Of a stretch of 33,136 nt of DNA, positions 15,837 to 25,800 are shown one piece after another. Each line of letters begins with the position of its first letter. Within the stretch, counting starts at the first letter, position 1. The DNA comes from Planctomycetota bacterium. Lineage in GTDB: Bacteria > Planctomycetota > UBA11346. The translations under genes were made by a program, and so were the position numbers. The notes under the pieces were generated by a model. The model was given only the letters and a program-made list of their open reading frames with translations. It was not told the origin of the DNA and did no database searches. The stretch lies in assembly GCA_013696105.1 (NCBI GenBank), contig JACCZE010000227.1, positions 1-33,136 of the forward strand. Direction: 5' to 3'.

Positions 15837-17717
15837 GTGAAACTTCCCGATCCGACCACCGGATTCCCGCGAGCGACGCCGTGGGCGATCGCCTGGTTCT
15901 GGGCGATCTATTGGCTGCGCTTTTTCATTTTCCTGCCCTTCATGCTCGCGCGCCAGGTCCTCTTCTCGCTATCCGATGCATTCGGCGGGTGGTGGACGGG
16001 CAATCGCACCTATCGGTTCTTCGAGAATGACCTCTCGCTGACCTTCCTGAGCTCCTGGCAGGTTCTGCCCACGACGGCCATCTTCGGCGAGCGGTTCACC
16101 AGCATCACGTATCGCGGACTCGTGATCGATCCGGGACCGGTGTTCGCTCGCGATGCGGTGATCCGCTCCGCCGTTGCGAACGCCGTCCAACCAGGGGCGA
16201 TAGCGTTGACGCACTTCCATGAAGAGCACATCGGCAACGCGGCCCATCTCGCACGCCAGCTTGGAATCCCCGTCTACGGAACTGCGGTGACGCTGGCGGA
16301 GGTGGCTCATCCTCAGGAGTTATCCGTCGGTCGAAGCATGCTCATGGGACAGCCTGGCAGCGGAGAGGGGATCGATGCGCGGATATTGGATGAGGAGCTC
16401 GTCGTGCTCGGGACCAGGCTCACGGTGATTCCCGCGCCCGGTCACTGCGACGGGCACGTCGCCTTCTACGATGCCGAGCGCAAGCTGCTGATAGCGGGCG
16501 ATTCCTTCCTCCATCAGATCTTCACTGCCCCCAATCAGGATGCGACGAACTCCGCCTGGATCGAGACGTTGCGGCGGTTCTCCGGATTGGAGGTCCTCAC
16601 CATGGTCGGGGCGCATGGCTGCGTGTATTCGCTCGATCCGACGATCGAACGCCGCGCTTTCGTCGTGCGCCGCGAGGATCCGAACCGCCTCATCCGCGAC
16701 AAGCTCGCCTTCCTGGAATGGGCGGCAGCGACCGTTGCCGAAGGCGAGCGCCGAGGCCTTCCCTATAGCGTGATCGAAGCCTGCCTCTTCCCCTGGGAGC
16801 GGTCCTGGTCGTGGATGACCTGGTTCCATGACGAATCGTTCCGCTTGCTGACCTGCGGTGAATTTTCGCGTACGCACTTCGTCCGCAGCCTGTCCGCCAG
16901 CCCCGAGCGCGTGCCGCCGCGATTTTCCCTGCTCACGGCGATCGCCGAGCGCGCTCCTCGCCATTGGGCTGCGCTGATGCGCATCCACGTGTTGGCCGCG
17001 CACCCATTCAAGGTCTTGGTCATCGCCATGTCGATTGCGGCGAGCCTCGCAGTGCTGCTCGGCGCCGCGGAATCGGCAGGCATCGATGCATACGATGGCA
17101 TCGATCATGCCGTCGAGGCGGTGCCCACGCTCGTGCGCTCTGGTGCTGTGCTGCCTCTGGCAATCGCAATGGCGGTGCTCACTGCCTGGTGGGCGGTCGT
17201 TGGTGGAGCCATAACCCGGCGTATGGCATTGGACATCCTCGGACAGCCGCAGGAAACCTTCGCGACGTCGATGCGCCAATGCTGCCGCTGGCCGCTCGCG
17301 GTGCCCAGCCTGCTCGCGACGGGTTGTTTCCTCCTGATCCTGTCCGCGCGTGCGTGGCCGTGGCTGCTGATTCCGGTACTGCCAATCTGGCTCTACGCCG
17401 GATTCCTCTACGGTGCCATGACCATCGAATCCCATGGTCTGCGTCGGGCCTTCGCGGAAACCAACCGCCGGCTGCGCCAGTGGCGTCGCCTATTGAGCCT
17501 ACAGGCATTTTTCCTGGTCGGATTCGCAGTTTCCACCGGAATGGTGTACGCCCTCGCGGCCACCTGGATCGGCATCGCGTGGCTGGCGCTGCGCGATATT
17601 CCGACCGCAGCGGCAGCGGTGGCACTACCTGCAGCCGTATTCGCATTGGGTTATACCACGGCGAATTTGAAATCACTGCAGCTTCACCTCTACGCCTCGG
17701 CATTGGACGAGGCGTGA
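15837..17717 (+). CDS. Metallo-beta-lactamase-fold hydrolase fused to a membrane domain
   Basis: 626 aa from the GTG at 15837, the first plausible in-frame start after the preceding stop; the true start could differ. An N-terminal hydrophobic helix (about 15-45) precedes an MBL domain (about 55-300) with H-F-H-E-E-H (126-131, the HxHxxH metal motif with E in place of the usual D), G-H-C-D-G-H-V (the next metal ligand) and A-G-D-S-F (the bridging Asp). Residues about 380-620 contain at least six hydrophobic helices, including a Trp/Leu-rich pair. MBL proteins hydrolyse esters, thioesters, phosphodiesters or lactones; the fusion suggests a lipid-like or membrane-exported substrate. It overlaps the next gene by GTGA, implying joint function. 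Confidence 0.85.
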   Translation: MKLPDPTTGFPRATPWAIAWFWAIYWLRFFIFLPFMLARQVLFSLSDAFGGWWTGNRTYRFFENDLSLTFLSSWQVLPTTAIFGERFTSITYRGLVIDPGPVFARDAVIRSAVANAVQPGAIALTHFHEEHIGNAAHLARQLGIPVYGTAVTLAEVAHPQELSVGRSMLMGQPGSGEGIDARILDEELVVLGTRLTVIPAPGHCDGHVAFYDAERKLLIAGDSFLHQIFTAPNQDATNSAWIETLRRFSGLEVLTMVGAHGCVYSLDPTIERRAFVVRREDPNRLIRDKLAFLEWAAATVAEGERRGLPYSVIEACLFPWERSWSWMTWFHDESFRLLTCGEFSRTHFVRSLSASPERVPPRFSLLTAIAERAPRHWAALMRIHVLAAHPFKVLVIAMSIAASLAVLLGAAESAGIDAYDGIDHAVEAVPTLVRSGAVLPLAIAMAVLTAWWAVVGGAITRRMALDILGQPQETFATSMRQCCRWPLAVPSLLATGCFLLILSARAWPWLLIPVLPIWLYAGFLYGAMTIESHGLRRAFAETNRRLRQWRRLLSLQAFFLVGFAVSTGMVYALAATWIGIAWLALRDIPTAAAAVALPAAVFALGYTTANLKSLQLHLYASALDEA

Positions 17718-18367
17718 TCCGGGCGAGGATCGGCACCGACGTGTTCGTGATCTGGAGCCTGCCGCACAGGCAGGCGCAGCGGCTGATCGGCGCATCTGGC
17801 TCCGCGACCAGAGCCGAGGGCCGTGGGTGGATCTCCTTCGCGGCGGTCGAGCTGAGTCGGGTACGGGTGTTCGGCCTCTTGCTGCCCGGAACCTGGTCGA
17901 TCGCGGCATGGATGCTGCTCGTCGATCTCCCCGGTGGCCGTCGCGGCAATCGTTTCCTGCGCATGTACTGCACGTCCCGCCTGATCCGGATCGCAGCGTG
18001 GATGTTGTCGTCGAAAGGCCTCGTGCAGCGGCGATCTGTGTCGTTGCGGCGGGATATCGAGCGCATCGCTATCGAGGTGCCTGGCGAGGCCTCTCTCATC
18101 GTGGACCGTGCCACCCATGGCTCCATCGATGCGCGGTGTCGGCTCGACGAATTGTTCTCTCAGAACCGCAGTGGGGTGGCGGGGTGCGGTGGCGGAACCC
18201 TGGAAATGAGCCTGACCAAGCAGCATTGGGACATGCGTCTGCACGATGCTCGCGTCGCGGAGGCCCGATTCCTGGAAGGCCTCGAGTCGCGCTTGGAATT
18301 CGCCTTCGACACTTCGGACAACCGGGCCACCTGGAATCGTCCCCGTCGTCTGCCCAGAGCCACCTAG
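17714..18367 (+). CDS. Uncharacterised protein coupled to the MBL-membrane protein, possibly DUF2071-like
   Basis: 217 aa from a GTG overlapping the upstream TGA. The segment G-R-G-W-I-S-F-A-A-V-E-L-S-R-V-R-V-F-G and the basic Leu/Val-rich pieces recall DUF2071 (acetoacetate-decarboxylase-like fold), whose members carry short conserved strands ending in a hydrophobic cleft, but key residues cannot be confirmed by eye. There is no signal peptide or membrane helix. The 4-base overlap argues for a shared pathway with the MBL protein. Confidence 0.7.
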   Translation: MIRARIGTDVFVIWSLPHRQAQRLIGASGSATRAEGRGWISFAAVELSRVRVFGLLLPGTWSIAAWMLLVDLPGGRRGNRFLRMYCTSRLIRIAAWMLSSKGLVQRRSVSLRRDIERIAIEVPGEASLIVDRATHGSIDARCRLDELFSQNRSGVAGCGGGTLEMSLTKQHWDMRLHDARVAEARFLEGLESRLEFAFDTSDNRATWNRPRRLPRAT

Positions 18368-18448
18368 GACGTGGAGGCTCGACCGATTTCCCCCTACGTT
18401 GTTCGGCGTGGGTCGCCAAGGTGGGACCTACCTCACAAGGAGTTTCAC

Positions 18449-18730
18449 ATGGCCTCCAGCAACACCGCCTCCCCCCGTACCACGAAGTCGCGCTCGACCA
18501 AGAATCGCGAAGAGATGGTCGCCGACCACGCCTCCGCTTTCGGCGCGGCGTACCTGAAGAAAGCCGCGGCCAAGGTCGGCGAAGCGTCCACCGAACTCGT
18601 CGAGTGGAGCAAGGACCATCCGGTCAAGGCCGCCGCCGCCGGCGCCGCCCTGATCGCGGTCACCGCCACCATCTACGCCACCATGCGTTCGCTGAAGAAG
18701 CCCAAGGGCGGCGCGCGCAGCAAGAAGTAG
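18449..18730 (+). CDS. Small YqjD/ElaB-like membrane-anchored protein
   Basis: 93 aa from ATG 18449 with a strong AAGGAG (18437-18442). A basic, Ser/Thr/Lys-rich N-terminus precedes a helix with A-A-Y-L-K-K-A-A-A-K-V-G-E-A-S-T-E-L-V-E-W-S. Then D-H-P-V-K-A-A-A-A-G-A-A-L-I-A-V-T-A leads into one transmembrane helix and a Lys-rich tail. The helix-linker-W-x-x-D-H-P-x-x-A-A layout resembles YqjD/ElaB (DUF883), ribosome- or membrane-associated stress proteins; the match is by layout. Strong ribosome site and Lys-rich composition suggest high expression. A 17-bp palindrome follows the stop. Confidence 0.75.
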   Translation: MASSNTASPRTTKSRSTKNREEMVADHASAFGAAYLKKAAAKVGEASTELVEWSKDHPVKAAAAGAALIAVTATIYATMRSLKKPKGGARSKK

Positions 18731-18736
18731 CGCACA

Positions 18737-18753
18737 TCCGGAGCAGCTCCGGA
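18737..18753. terminator. Palindrome after the small membrane protein gene
   Basis: TCCGGAGC-A-GCTCCGGA, a perfect inverted repeat 6 bases after the stop codon, without a T tract. Probably an RNA-end-stabilising hairpin or weak terminator. Confidence 0.4.
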
Positions 18754-18828
18754 GCACGTCGACGCCGGCCGCGTGGAGATGATCGCCCGAACGGGTAGGC
18801 ATCATCGCGCGGCCGGACGTCGCTCGGC

Positions 18829-18855
18829 TTGTCCTGGCCGCCGACACGGTACGCT
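18829..18855 (+). promoter_or_regulatory. Promoter of lhr, leaderless arrangement
   Basis: TTGTCC (18829-18834), 15-base spacer, TACGCT (18850-18855), then 6 bases to ATG 18862. Spacing and -10 box match the promoter at 12826-12852. There is no Shine-Dalgarno sequence between. Confidence 0.45.
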
Positions 18856-18861
18856 CATTGG

Positions 18862-21800
18862 ATGCCGTTGAGCGGTTTCCATCCGGCGGTGCGAGCCTGG
18901 TTCGCCGCGACCTTGGGCGAACCCACGGCGCCGCAGCTGCGCGGCTGGCCGGTCATCCGCAGCGGCGGCAATGCCCTCATTGCCGCACCCACCGGCACGG
19001 GCAAGACCCTCGCCGCATTCCTCATCGCCATCGACCAGCTCGTCCAGCACGGTCCGCTCCTGCCTCAGGGGACGCAGGTCCTCTACGTCTCGCCGCTCAA
19101 GGCGCTGGGCAACGATATCGAGAAGAACCTGCAGGTTCCGCTCGCCGGGATCCGCGCGCTCGATGCGTCGGTGCCCGAGATCCGCGTGCTGGTGCGCACC
19201 GGAGATACGCCGGCGTCGCAGCGCGCGAAAATGGTGCGCTCGCCGCCGCACATCCTGGTCACGACGCCCGAATCGCTCTACATCCTGCTGACCAGCGAGG
19301 GTGGGCGCGGCATCCTCGGCAGCGTGCGCACGGTGATCGTCGACGAGATCCACGCGCTCGCGGGCGACAAGCGCGGCGCGCACCTGGCCTTGTCCCTGGA
19401 ACGGTTGGAGGCGCTGGTCGCGGCGACAGGCCACGCACCGCTGCAGCGCATCGGGCTGTCCGCCACCCAGAAGCCGCTCGAGGACATCGCGCGTTTCCTG
19501 GTCGGCACCGAGCGCGCGTGCGAGGTCGTCGACGCCGGTCATCTGCGGCGCCTCGACCTGGGCGTCGAGCTGCCGTCGTCGCCCCTGGAGGCGGTGTGCT
19601 CGAACGAGGTGTGGGCCGAGCTGTACGAGCGCATGGCGGTGCTGATCGCGGAGCACCGCACCACCCTGGTGTTCGTCAATACGCGCAAGCTGGCCGAGCG
19701 CGTGGCCGCGCGGCTGAGCGAACGCCTCGGTCCGGAACGCGTCGCCTGCCACCACGGCAGCCTGTCGAAGGAGCGCCGCTTCGACGCCGAGCAGCGCCTG
19801 AAGGCGGGATCGCTGGCGGTGCTGGTCGCGACCGCCTCGCTCGAGCTCGGCATCGATATCGGCGATGTCGACTTGGTGCTGCAGGTCGGTTCGTGCCGGG
19901 CGATCGCCACCTTCCTGCAACGCGTCGGCCGCGCGGGCCACGGCGTCGCGCGCACGCCCAAGGGGCGACTGTTCCCGCTGACCATCGATGAACTTGCCGA
20001 AGGCGCGGCCCTCCTGCGCGCGGTCGCCGCCGGCGAGCTGGACCGCATTCCGCAGCCGGTCGCCCCGCGGGACATCCTCGCCCAGCAGGTGGTCGCCGCC
20101 TGCGTCGCGGAATCCTGGGATGAGGATGGGCTCTTCGCGCTGGTCACGCGGGCGTGGCCATACCGTGCGCTGCCGCGCGATGCCTTCGATCGCGTGCTGG
20201 CGCTCCACGCCACCGGCCGCGGGCTCGTCCACCGTGACGGCGTCAACCGCCGGGTGCGTGGAACCCGCCGCACGCGTCTGGTCGCGGTGACCTCGGGCGG
20301 CGCCATCCCCGACACCGCCCAGTACCAGGTGCGCGAGGAGCCCTCGGGCAACGTCATCGGCAGTCTGGACGAGGATTTCTCGATCGAGTCCTCGGCCGGC
20401 GACATCATCCAACTCGGCAATACCTCGTGGCGCATCCTGCGCATCGAATCGCGCGAGGGCATCGTCCGCGTCGCGGATGCGCGCGGAGCGCTGCCCACCA
20501 TCCCGTTCTGGTTCGGCGAGGCGCCCAGCCGAACGCGCGAGCTCAGCGCAGCGGTCGCGGCGCTGCGCGAAGACTGCACCGGCATGGATTGGCTGGAGCG
20601 GTCCTGCGGACTTCCGCCCGCGGGTGCGCAGCAGGTGTGGGACCTGTTCGAGTCCGGGCGGAAAGCGCTGGGATCGCTGCCCACGCAGCGGTCGGTGATC
20701 GCCGAACGTTTCTTCGACGACAGCGGCGGCCAGCAGCTGGTGATCCACGCCCCGTTCGGGGGCCGCATCAACCGCGCCTGGGGTCTCGCGCTGCGCAAGC
20801 GCATCTGCGGCGGATTCGGCTTCGAGCTCGAAGCCGCGGCGACCGAGGATGCGATCATCATCTCGCTCGCGCCGACCACCAGCTTTCCGCTCGACGACAT
20901 CTTCTCGTTCCTGTCGCCGGTGAGCGTGCGCGCCCTGCTCATCCAGGCCTGCATCACCGGTGGCCAGTTCGAGACGCGCTGGCGTTGGAACGCCACGCGC
21001 GCCTTGGTGGTCGCGCGCTTCAGCGGCGGCAAGAAGGTGCCCGCGTACCTGTCGCGCATCCGCGCCAACGATGCGCTCGCCGCCGCATTCCCGGGCGTGC
21101 TCGCCTGTCCTGAGACGCTTCCCGGCGGTCCAATCGAGCTGCCCGAGGGCCATCCGCTGGTCGACCAGACCATCGAAGACTGCCTGACCGAACTGATGGA
21201 TGTCGATGGTCTGATCGAGGTGCTGGAAGGGATCCGCTCGGGTGCCATCGCCACCCGCGCAGTCGAGGTCGCCGAACCCAGCCCGTTCGCCGCCGCCATC
21301 CTCGCCGCGAAGCCGTACGCGTTCCTCGACGACACCCCCTTAGAAGAGCGCCGCACGCGCGCGGTGTCGGCGCGTGCTCGGCCCGGCGAGGCTGCTCCCG
21401 CCATCGTCGAGCTCGATCCCGAGGTGGTGGCTGGACTCGCCCGCGACGTCTGGCCGGATCCACGCGATCTCGAGGAGGTGCACGAGGCCCTGCTGTGGAT
21501 GGGCTTCGTCGCCGACGACGAAGCGCGGGAGTGGAATCCCTGGCTCGATCAGCTCGCCGAAGCGGGGCGCGTCATGCGCTCATCGGGCCGTTGGTACGCC
21601 GTCGAAGCCTCGGGCGACCCGATCGAGGTCATGCGCGGCCGCCTGGAGGCGCTCGGACCGATCCGCTCCGATGATCCCGTGCTGCTCGCCCTGGAGCAGG
21701 AGGGGATCGCGGTCCGCACGCGGCTGGGGGGCGAGCCGGCGTGGTGCCACCGGCGTCTGCTCGCGCGCATCCACCGCGCGATGCGCGACCGCGCGCGTGC

Positions 21801-22836
21801 GCGGGTGGAACCGGCCACGGCGGCCGAATTCCTGCGCTTCCTCGCTGCCTGGCAGGGGGTCGATCCCGATCGTCGGCGCGAGGGGCCGCGTGGACTCGCA
21901 GCGGTGATCGATCAGCTCGCCGGATTCGAGGCGACGGCTCCGGCCTGGAGCGCGCGCATTTTACCCGAGCGCGTGCGCGAGTTCCGCCACGAGTGGCTCG
22001 ACCAGCTGTGCCTGGCGGGGGAGTTCGCGTGGGGTCGGTTGTGGAGCACGCCGTCGCAGGCCACGCCAGCGAGTCCACTGGCTGACCCGGACGGTCCCGC
22101 CGACGCTGCGCCGCTCAGACCTGCGACCCTGCATGGCACGCCGATCTGCTGGGTGCGACGCGAGCACCTGGATCAGTGGTTGGCCATCGCCCCGACCGTC
22201 GCATCGGCGCAACTCAGCGACGAGGCGCGCCGCGTGCTCGATGCGCTGAGTGGTGGCGCACTGTTCCACCACGAACTGTCGAGGAAATGCGCTCTGGAGT
22301 CCGAGCGCGTCGAGGTGGCGCAGGTCGAACTCATCGCCCGGGGATTGATCACCTGCGACGCCTTCGGCGCGCTGCGGCACCTGATGTTGTCGTCCGAGCG
22401 GCGTGCGCGTGCGCAGCAGCCGGGTGGTCGCTGGAGCCTGTTGCGTCCGCACCAGGCGCGCACGGCGATGGATATGCGCACCCCTGCCTACGAGGACGCC
22501 GCGTTGTTCGTCGCGCGGCAGCTGCTGCGCCGCACCGGCGTGGTCTTCCGGCAGACCATCGCGCGCGAACGCCAGCCCATCGCCTGGCGCGACCTGCTGC
22601 GCGCGCTGCGCATCCTCGAATTGCGCGGCGAGGTCCAGGGCGGCCGTTTCGTCTCTGGTTTCAGCGGCGAGCAGTACGCCCTGCCCGAGGCGGCCGAGCA
22701 GCTCAGGCGCGTGCGCCGCAGCGGCGAAGCGGCGGCCCGCGACGTGTCAGCCGCGGATCCCCTGAATTTTCGCGGCATCCTCACGCCCGACGAGCGCGTG
22801 CGCCCGGTGATCGGGCGACGGGTGCTGGTGGGATGA
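18862..22836 (+). CDS. lhr: Lhr-family ATP-dependent helicase, full length
   Basis: 1324 aa from ATG 18862. Superfamily 2 motifs are all visible: A-P-T-G-T-G-K-T (42-49, Walker A), D-E-I-H (161-164), S-A-T (200-202), A-S-L-E-L-G-I-D-I (325-333) and Q-R-V-G-R-A-G-H (353-360). The Lhr core (about 1-850) is followed by an about 450-aa C-terminal region, Arg/Ala-rich with helical repeats, as in long Lhr proteins (Lhr-CTD). The family are 3'-to-5' single-stranded DNA translocases and DNA-RNA hybrid unwinders linked to DNA repair. It stands alone with its own promoter. No nuclease partner lies beside it; the next gene is convergent. Confidence 0.96.
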   Translation: MPLSGFHPAVRAWFAATLGEPTAPQLRGWPVIRSGGNALIAAPTGTGKTLAAFLIAIDQLVQHGPLLPQGTQVLYVSPLKALGNDIEKNLQVPLAGIRALDASVPEIRVLVRTGDTPASQRAKMVRSPPHILVTTPESLYILLTSEGGRGILGSVRTVIVDEIHALAGDKRGAHLALSLERLEALVAATGHAPLQRIGLSATQKPLEDIARFLVGTERACEVVDAGHLRRLDLGVELPSSPLEAVCSNEVWAELYERMAVLIAEHRTTLVFVNTRKLAERVAARLSERLGPERVACHHGSLSKERRFDAEQRLKAGSLAVLVATASLELGIDIGDVDLVLQVGSCRAIATFLQRVGRAGHGVARTPKGRLFPLTIDELAEGAALLRAVAAGELDRIPQPVAPRDILAQQVVAACVAESWDEDGLFALVTRAWPYRALPRDAFDRVLALHATGRGLVHRDGVNRRVRGTRRTRLVAVTSGGAIPDTAQYQVREEPSGNVIGSLDEDFSIESSAGDIIQLGNTSWRILRIESREGIVRVADARGALPTIPFWFGEAPSRTRELSAAVAALREDCTGMDWLERSCGLPPAGAQQVWDLFESGRKALGSLPTQRSVIAERFFDDSGGQQLVIHAPFGGRINRAWGLALRKRICGGFGFELEAAATEDAIIISLAPTTSFPLDDIFSFLSPVSVRALLIQACITGGQFETRWRWNATRALVVARFSGGKKVPAYLSRIRANDALAAAFPGVLACPETLPGGPIELPEGHPLVDQTIEDCLTELMDVDGLIEVLEGIRSGAIATRAVEVAEPSPFAAAILAAKPYAFLDDTPLEERRTRAVSARARPGEAAPAIVELDPEVVAGLARDVWPDPRDLEEVHEALLWMGFVADDEAREWNPWLDQLAEAGRVMRSSGRWYAVEASGDPIEVMRGRLEALGPIRSDDPVLLALEQEGIAVRTRLGGEPAWCHRRLLARIHRAMRDRARARVEPATAAEFLRFLAAWQGVDPDRRREGPRGLAAVIDQLAGFEATAPAWSARILPERVREFRHEWLDQLCLAGEFAWGRLWSTPSQATPASPLADPDGPADAAPLRPATLHGTPICWVRREHLDQWLAIAPTVASAQLSDEARRVLDALSGGALFHHELSRKCALESERVEVAQVELIARGLITCDAFGALRHLMLSSERRARAQQPGGRWSLLRPHQARTAMDMRTPAYEDAALFVARQLLRRTGVVFRQTIARERQPIAWRDLLRALRILELRGEVQGGRFVSGFSGEQYALPEAAEQLRRVRRSGEAAARDVSAADPLNFRGILTPDERVRPVIGRRVLVG

Positions 22837-22894
22837 GAGAGGGGCGGGACCGTTATCGGTGCAGCGTTGGACAGGGATGTCGAATGTGCCGGGC

Positions 22895-25800
22895 CTACTG
22901 CGCGATCTCCACGAAGCAGATCTTCGTGTTGTACGATCCGCCATCGTTGCTCAGCGTCAGGCGGCCGTCGCCGACGGTGACGGTGACGGTACCTTCGCGG
23001 AAGGGCACGGTCGACGTGGCGCGACCGGTGACCGCGAGCGCACCTTCGACGCGCAGCGCGAAATTTCCGTCAAAGTAGCTGGGGTCGCCGCACACGACGT
23101 GGACGCGGTAGGTGCCGTTGGGAACGGCGATCTCCCAGCGCGCGCCGGGGTTCGCCCCGCCCTGCATCAGCACCAGCGTGTCGCGCAGCTGATCGGCGGT
23201 GGCATTGCGTTCGCGGCTCTCGCAGGGCGCGTTCCAGCCGTAGGACAGCGAGCCGTGCAGAGCGTAGCTGCCACCCGCGTCGATGGCGTAGCCGCTCACG
23301 AGCGCAGCCGCGGCCGGCTGGAAGTTGATCTTCGCCGAGAACGTGCTCGGCGGCGGCGGCGGTGGGGGCGGCGGATTCGTCGCCGAGAAGTCCAGGTAGT
23401 CGAGGTTGAATCCGCCCACGTCGATCGCCAGTCGCAGGACATGCGTGCCGGCGGCGAGACGTACGCGCCCGAGGGCGACGATCTGCCAATTCTGGTAGCC
23501 GCCGGTGTTGGGAACGGCGACCGCATTGGTCACGTAGGCCGTGCCGCTCTCGAGGTGCAGCACGCCTCCGCCGGTGGGCGCGGCGACACGCGCGGACATC
23601 ACGTAATCTCCCGTCGCCGGTACGGTGACGGTGTATTTCAGCCATTCGCCGGTCGCGGTCGCCGCCAGGTAGACGCTGCCCGCGGCGGCCGAGGTCGAGA
23701 GGTCGACGCCCTCGCTCGGACGGTACTGGCCGCCGTGGTTTACCGCGTCTTGATCGTGGTAGGCCCAGCCCTCGCCGCCGGCATCGTAGTCGCGCGCATA
23801 CAGGCGACCGCCGAGGGTGCGCGCCCTGCCGCCGAAGGGCTGGTTGATCGCCGACGCTGCAAGCAGGACGCGTTCGCTGAGGAAGTCGCCGTTGGACGAT
23901 CCGCTGATGAGCACGGTGCCGTTGGGTGCCTGAGCCGATCCGTAACCGAGGCTCACGAACTGGTCGGGCTGCACCTTCACGCCATTCGTGCCGAAACCGG
24001 CATCGCGCGCGCCGTTCGCCAGCACCCGCACCAGCGCCACCCGTTGCATGCGTCCGACGCCGGTGAGGTCGGTGACGAGCCCGGTCGCGAGGATGCGGCC
24101 ATCGGGCAGGAGGATCAGCGAGTACGTCTCGAAATCGCCGGAGCCAGAGGGGATGTCGACCTGTCCGGATCCACCGAAGGCGCTGTCGAGCGATCCGCTC
24201 GGAGTGAAGCGTGCGAGCAGGCTGTGGCGGTACGGCTGCTGACGGTCGTCCTGGAGGCTCCAGCCGACGACCACCGGCTTGCCGTCGCCCTGGATCGCGA
24301 TGTCCGTGGGCATGGCTCCGAACGGGAAGGCGGTGGACGCGAGCCCATTGACGCCGAACGACCCATCGACGGTGCCGTTGCGGTTGAGCCGCGCGACCCG
24401 TATCTGCAGCGAATCGTTCGCGCTGGTCGGGCCGCCCTGGACGGCGGCGAGGATCTTCCCATCGCTGGCGAAGGCGATGGCTTTGACGTGGGCGTATTGG
24501 CCGGTCAGTCCGGGATAGCTGATCCCACCCGATCCGAACCCCGTATCGAGAGCGCCATCGGCGAGGTACCGCAGCACGATCGCCTGGCCGACGCTCGTGG
24601 CCTGGTCGCGGTATTGGCCGCCACCGACGACGATCCGTCCGTCGGCCTGGAGTTCCATCGAGGCGATCGACAGGTACGAATCGAGGCGTGTGATCGCGAT
24701 GCCGTTGGCGCCGAACGCCGGATCCAGCGCGCCGTCCGGCATAAGGCGGACGAGCAGCACGTGCCCGAGACCGTTCGGCACATCGGTCTGCTGGCCGCCG
24801 ACGACGATCTTGCCGTCGGGTCTCAGCGCCAGCCCGCAGACGTACATGGCGTCTCCAGGCGTGGGAATGGCGACCCAGCCGCCGCTGCCGAAGGTCCGAT
24901 CGAGCGCCCCGTCTGCGGTCTGCCGGGTGACGATGGTGATGTTGCGGCGCTGGGCATCGCGCGACCACAGGGCGGACAGGATGCGACCATCGGGAGCCGC
25001 GATCACGTAGCGGCCGGAATCCTCCGCGTTCCCCATCGGCACTACTGCCCGTCCACCAGCGAACGTCCCGTCGAGACCGCCGTTCGCGACCGCGGCGAAC
25101 ACCGTCGCCACGAAGTCGAGGGGGACCGAACTACGGGATTCTCCGGCCAGCAGCAGGCGTCCGTCGCTGCGCGCAGCGAGCCCGTGCGCGAGCGAAGCCC
25201 CGGCGAACACCGTCGATCCGTCGAGCGCGCCGTCGGAACGGAAGCGGCAGAGCGCGGCCTGGCTGTCCTGGTAGGCCTCGCCGACCCATCCGGCGACCAC
25301 GACGTGGCCATCGGGCTGGATGGCCACCGCCAAGCCGCTGTCGGTGCGCGCTCCGAACACCGTCGATGCGCGCGAGGTGGCGATGCCGCCGCCGGCGAAC
25401 GAGGCATCTCGGTCGCCGCTGGAGAGCAGGCGCGCGACGACCATGTCGCTCTGGGGGGCTGACGTGAATTGGAGCGAGCTGCCGCCGAGGACGATCTTGC
25501 CGTCGGGCTGCAACGCCACGCCATCCGCTCGGTCGCTGCCGCCCGCCACATCGACGTAGACGATGCCGGACGTCCCGAACGTGGCGTCGACGCGACCGTC
25601 GCCGAGCAGCCGCACGGCGGTCATGTCTCCGCCGCTGGTGCGGTTGGTGAAGCCGGCGAGGACGATGCGTCCATCGCTCTGGACGGCGACGCCTTGCGCG
25701 GAGGCGGCGCGGTCGCTCGGCGCGTACGGGCTGATGTCGAGCGGCACCTCGGCGTACCCGCCGACGCCGAAACCACCGTCGAGCACGCCCGCGCTGGTGA

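Noticed and set aside
18802-21153. 783-codon minus-strand frame opposite lhr
   Set aside because: The plus strand carries all helicase motifs; the antisense frame is Arg/Ala/Asp/His-rich composition noise.
22859-25462. 867-codon plus-strand frame opposite the delta-60 gene
   Set aside because: It is a shadow caused by periodic repeat codons; it has no domain pattern and no ribosome site.
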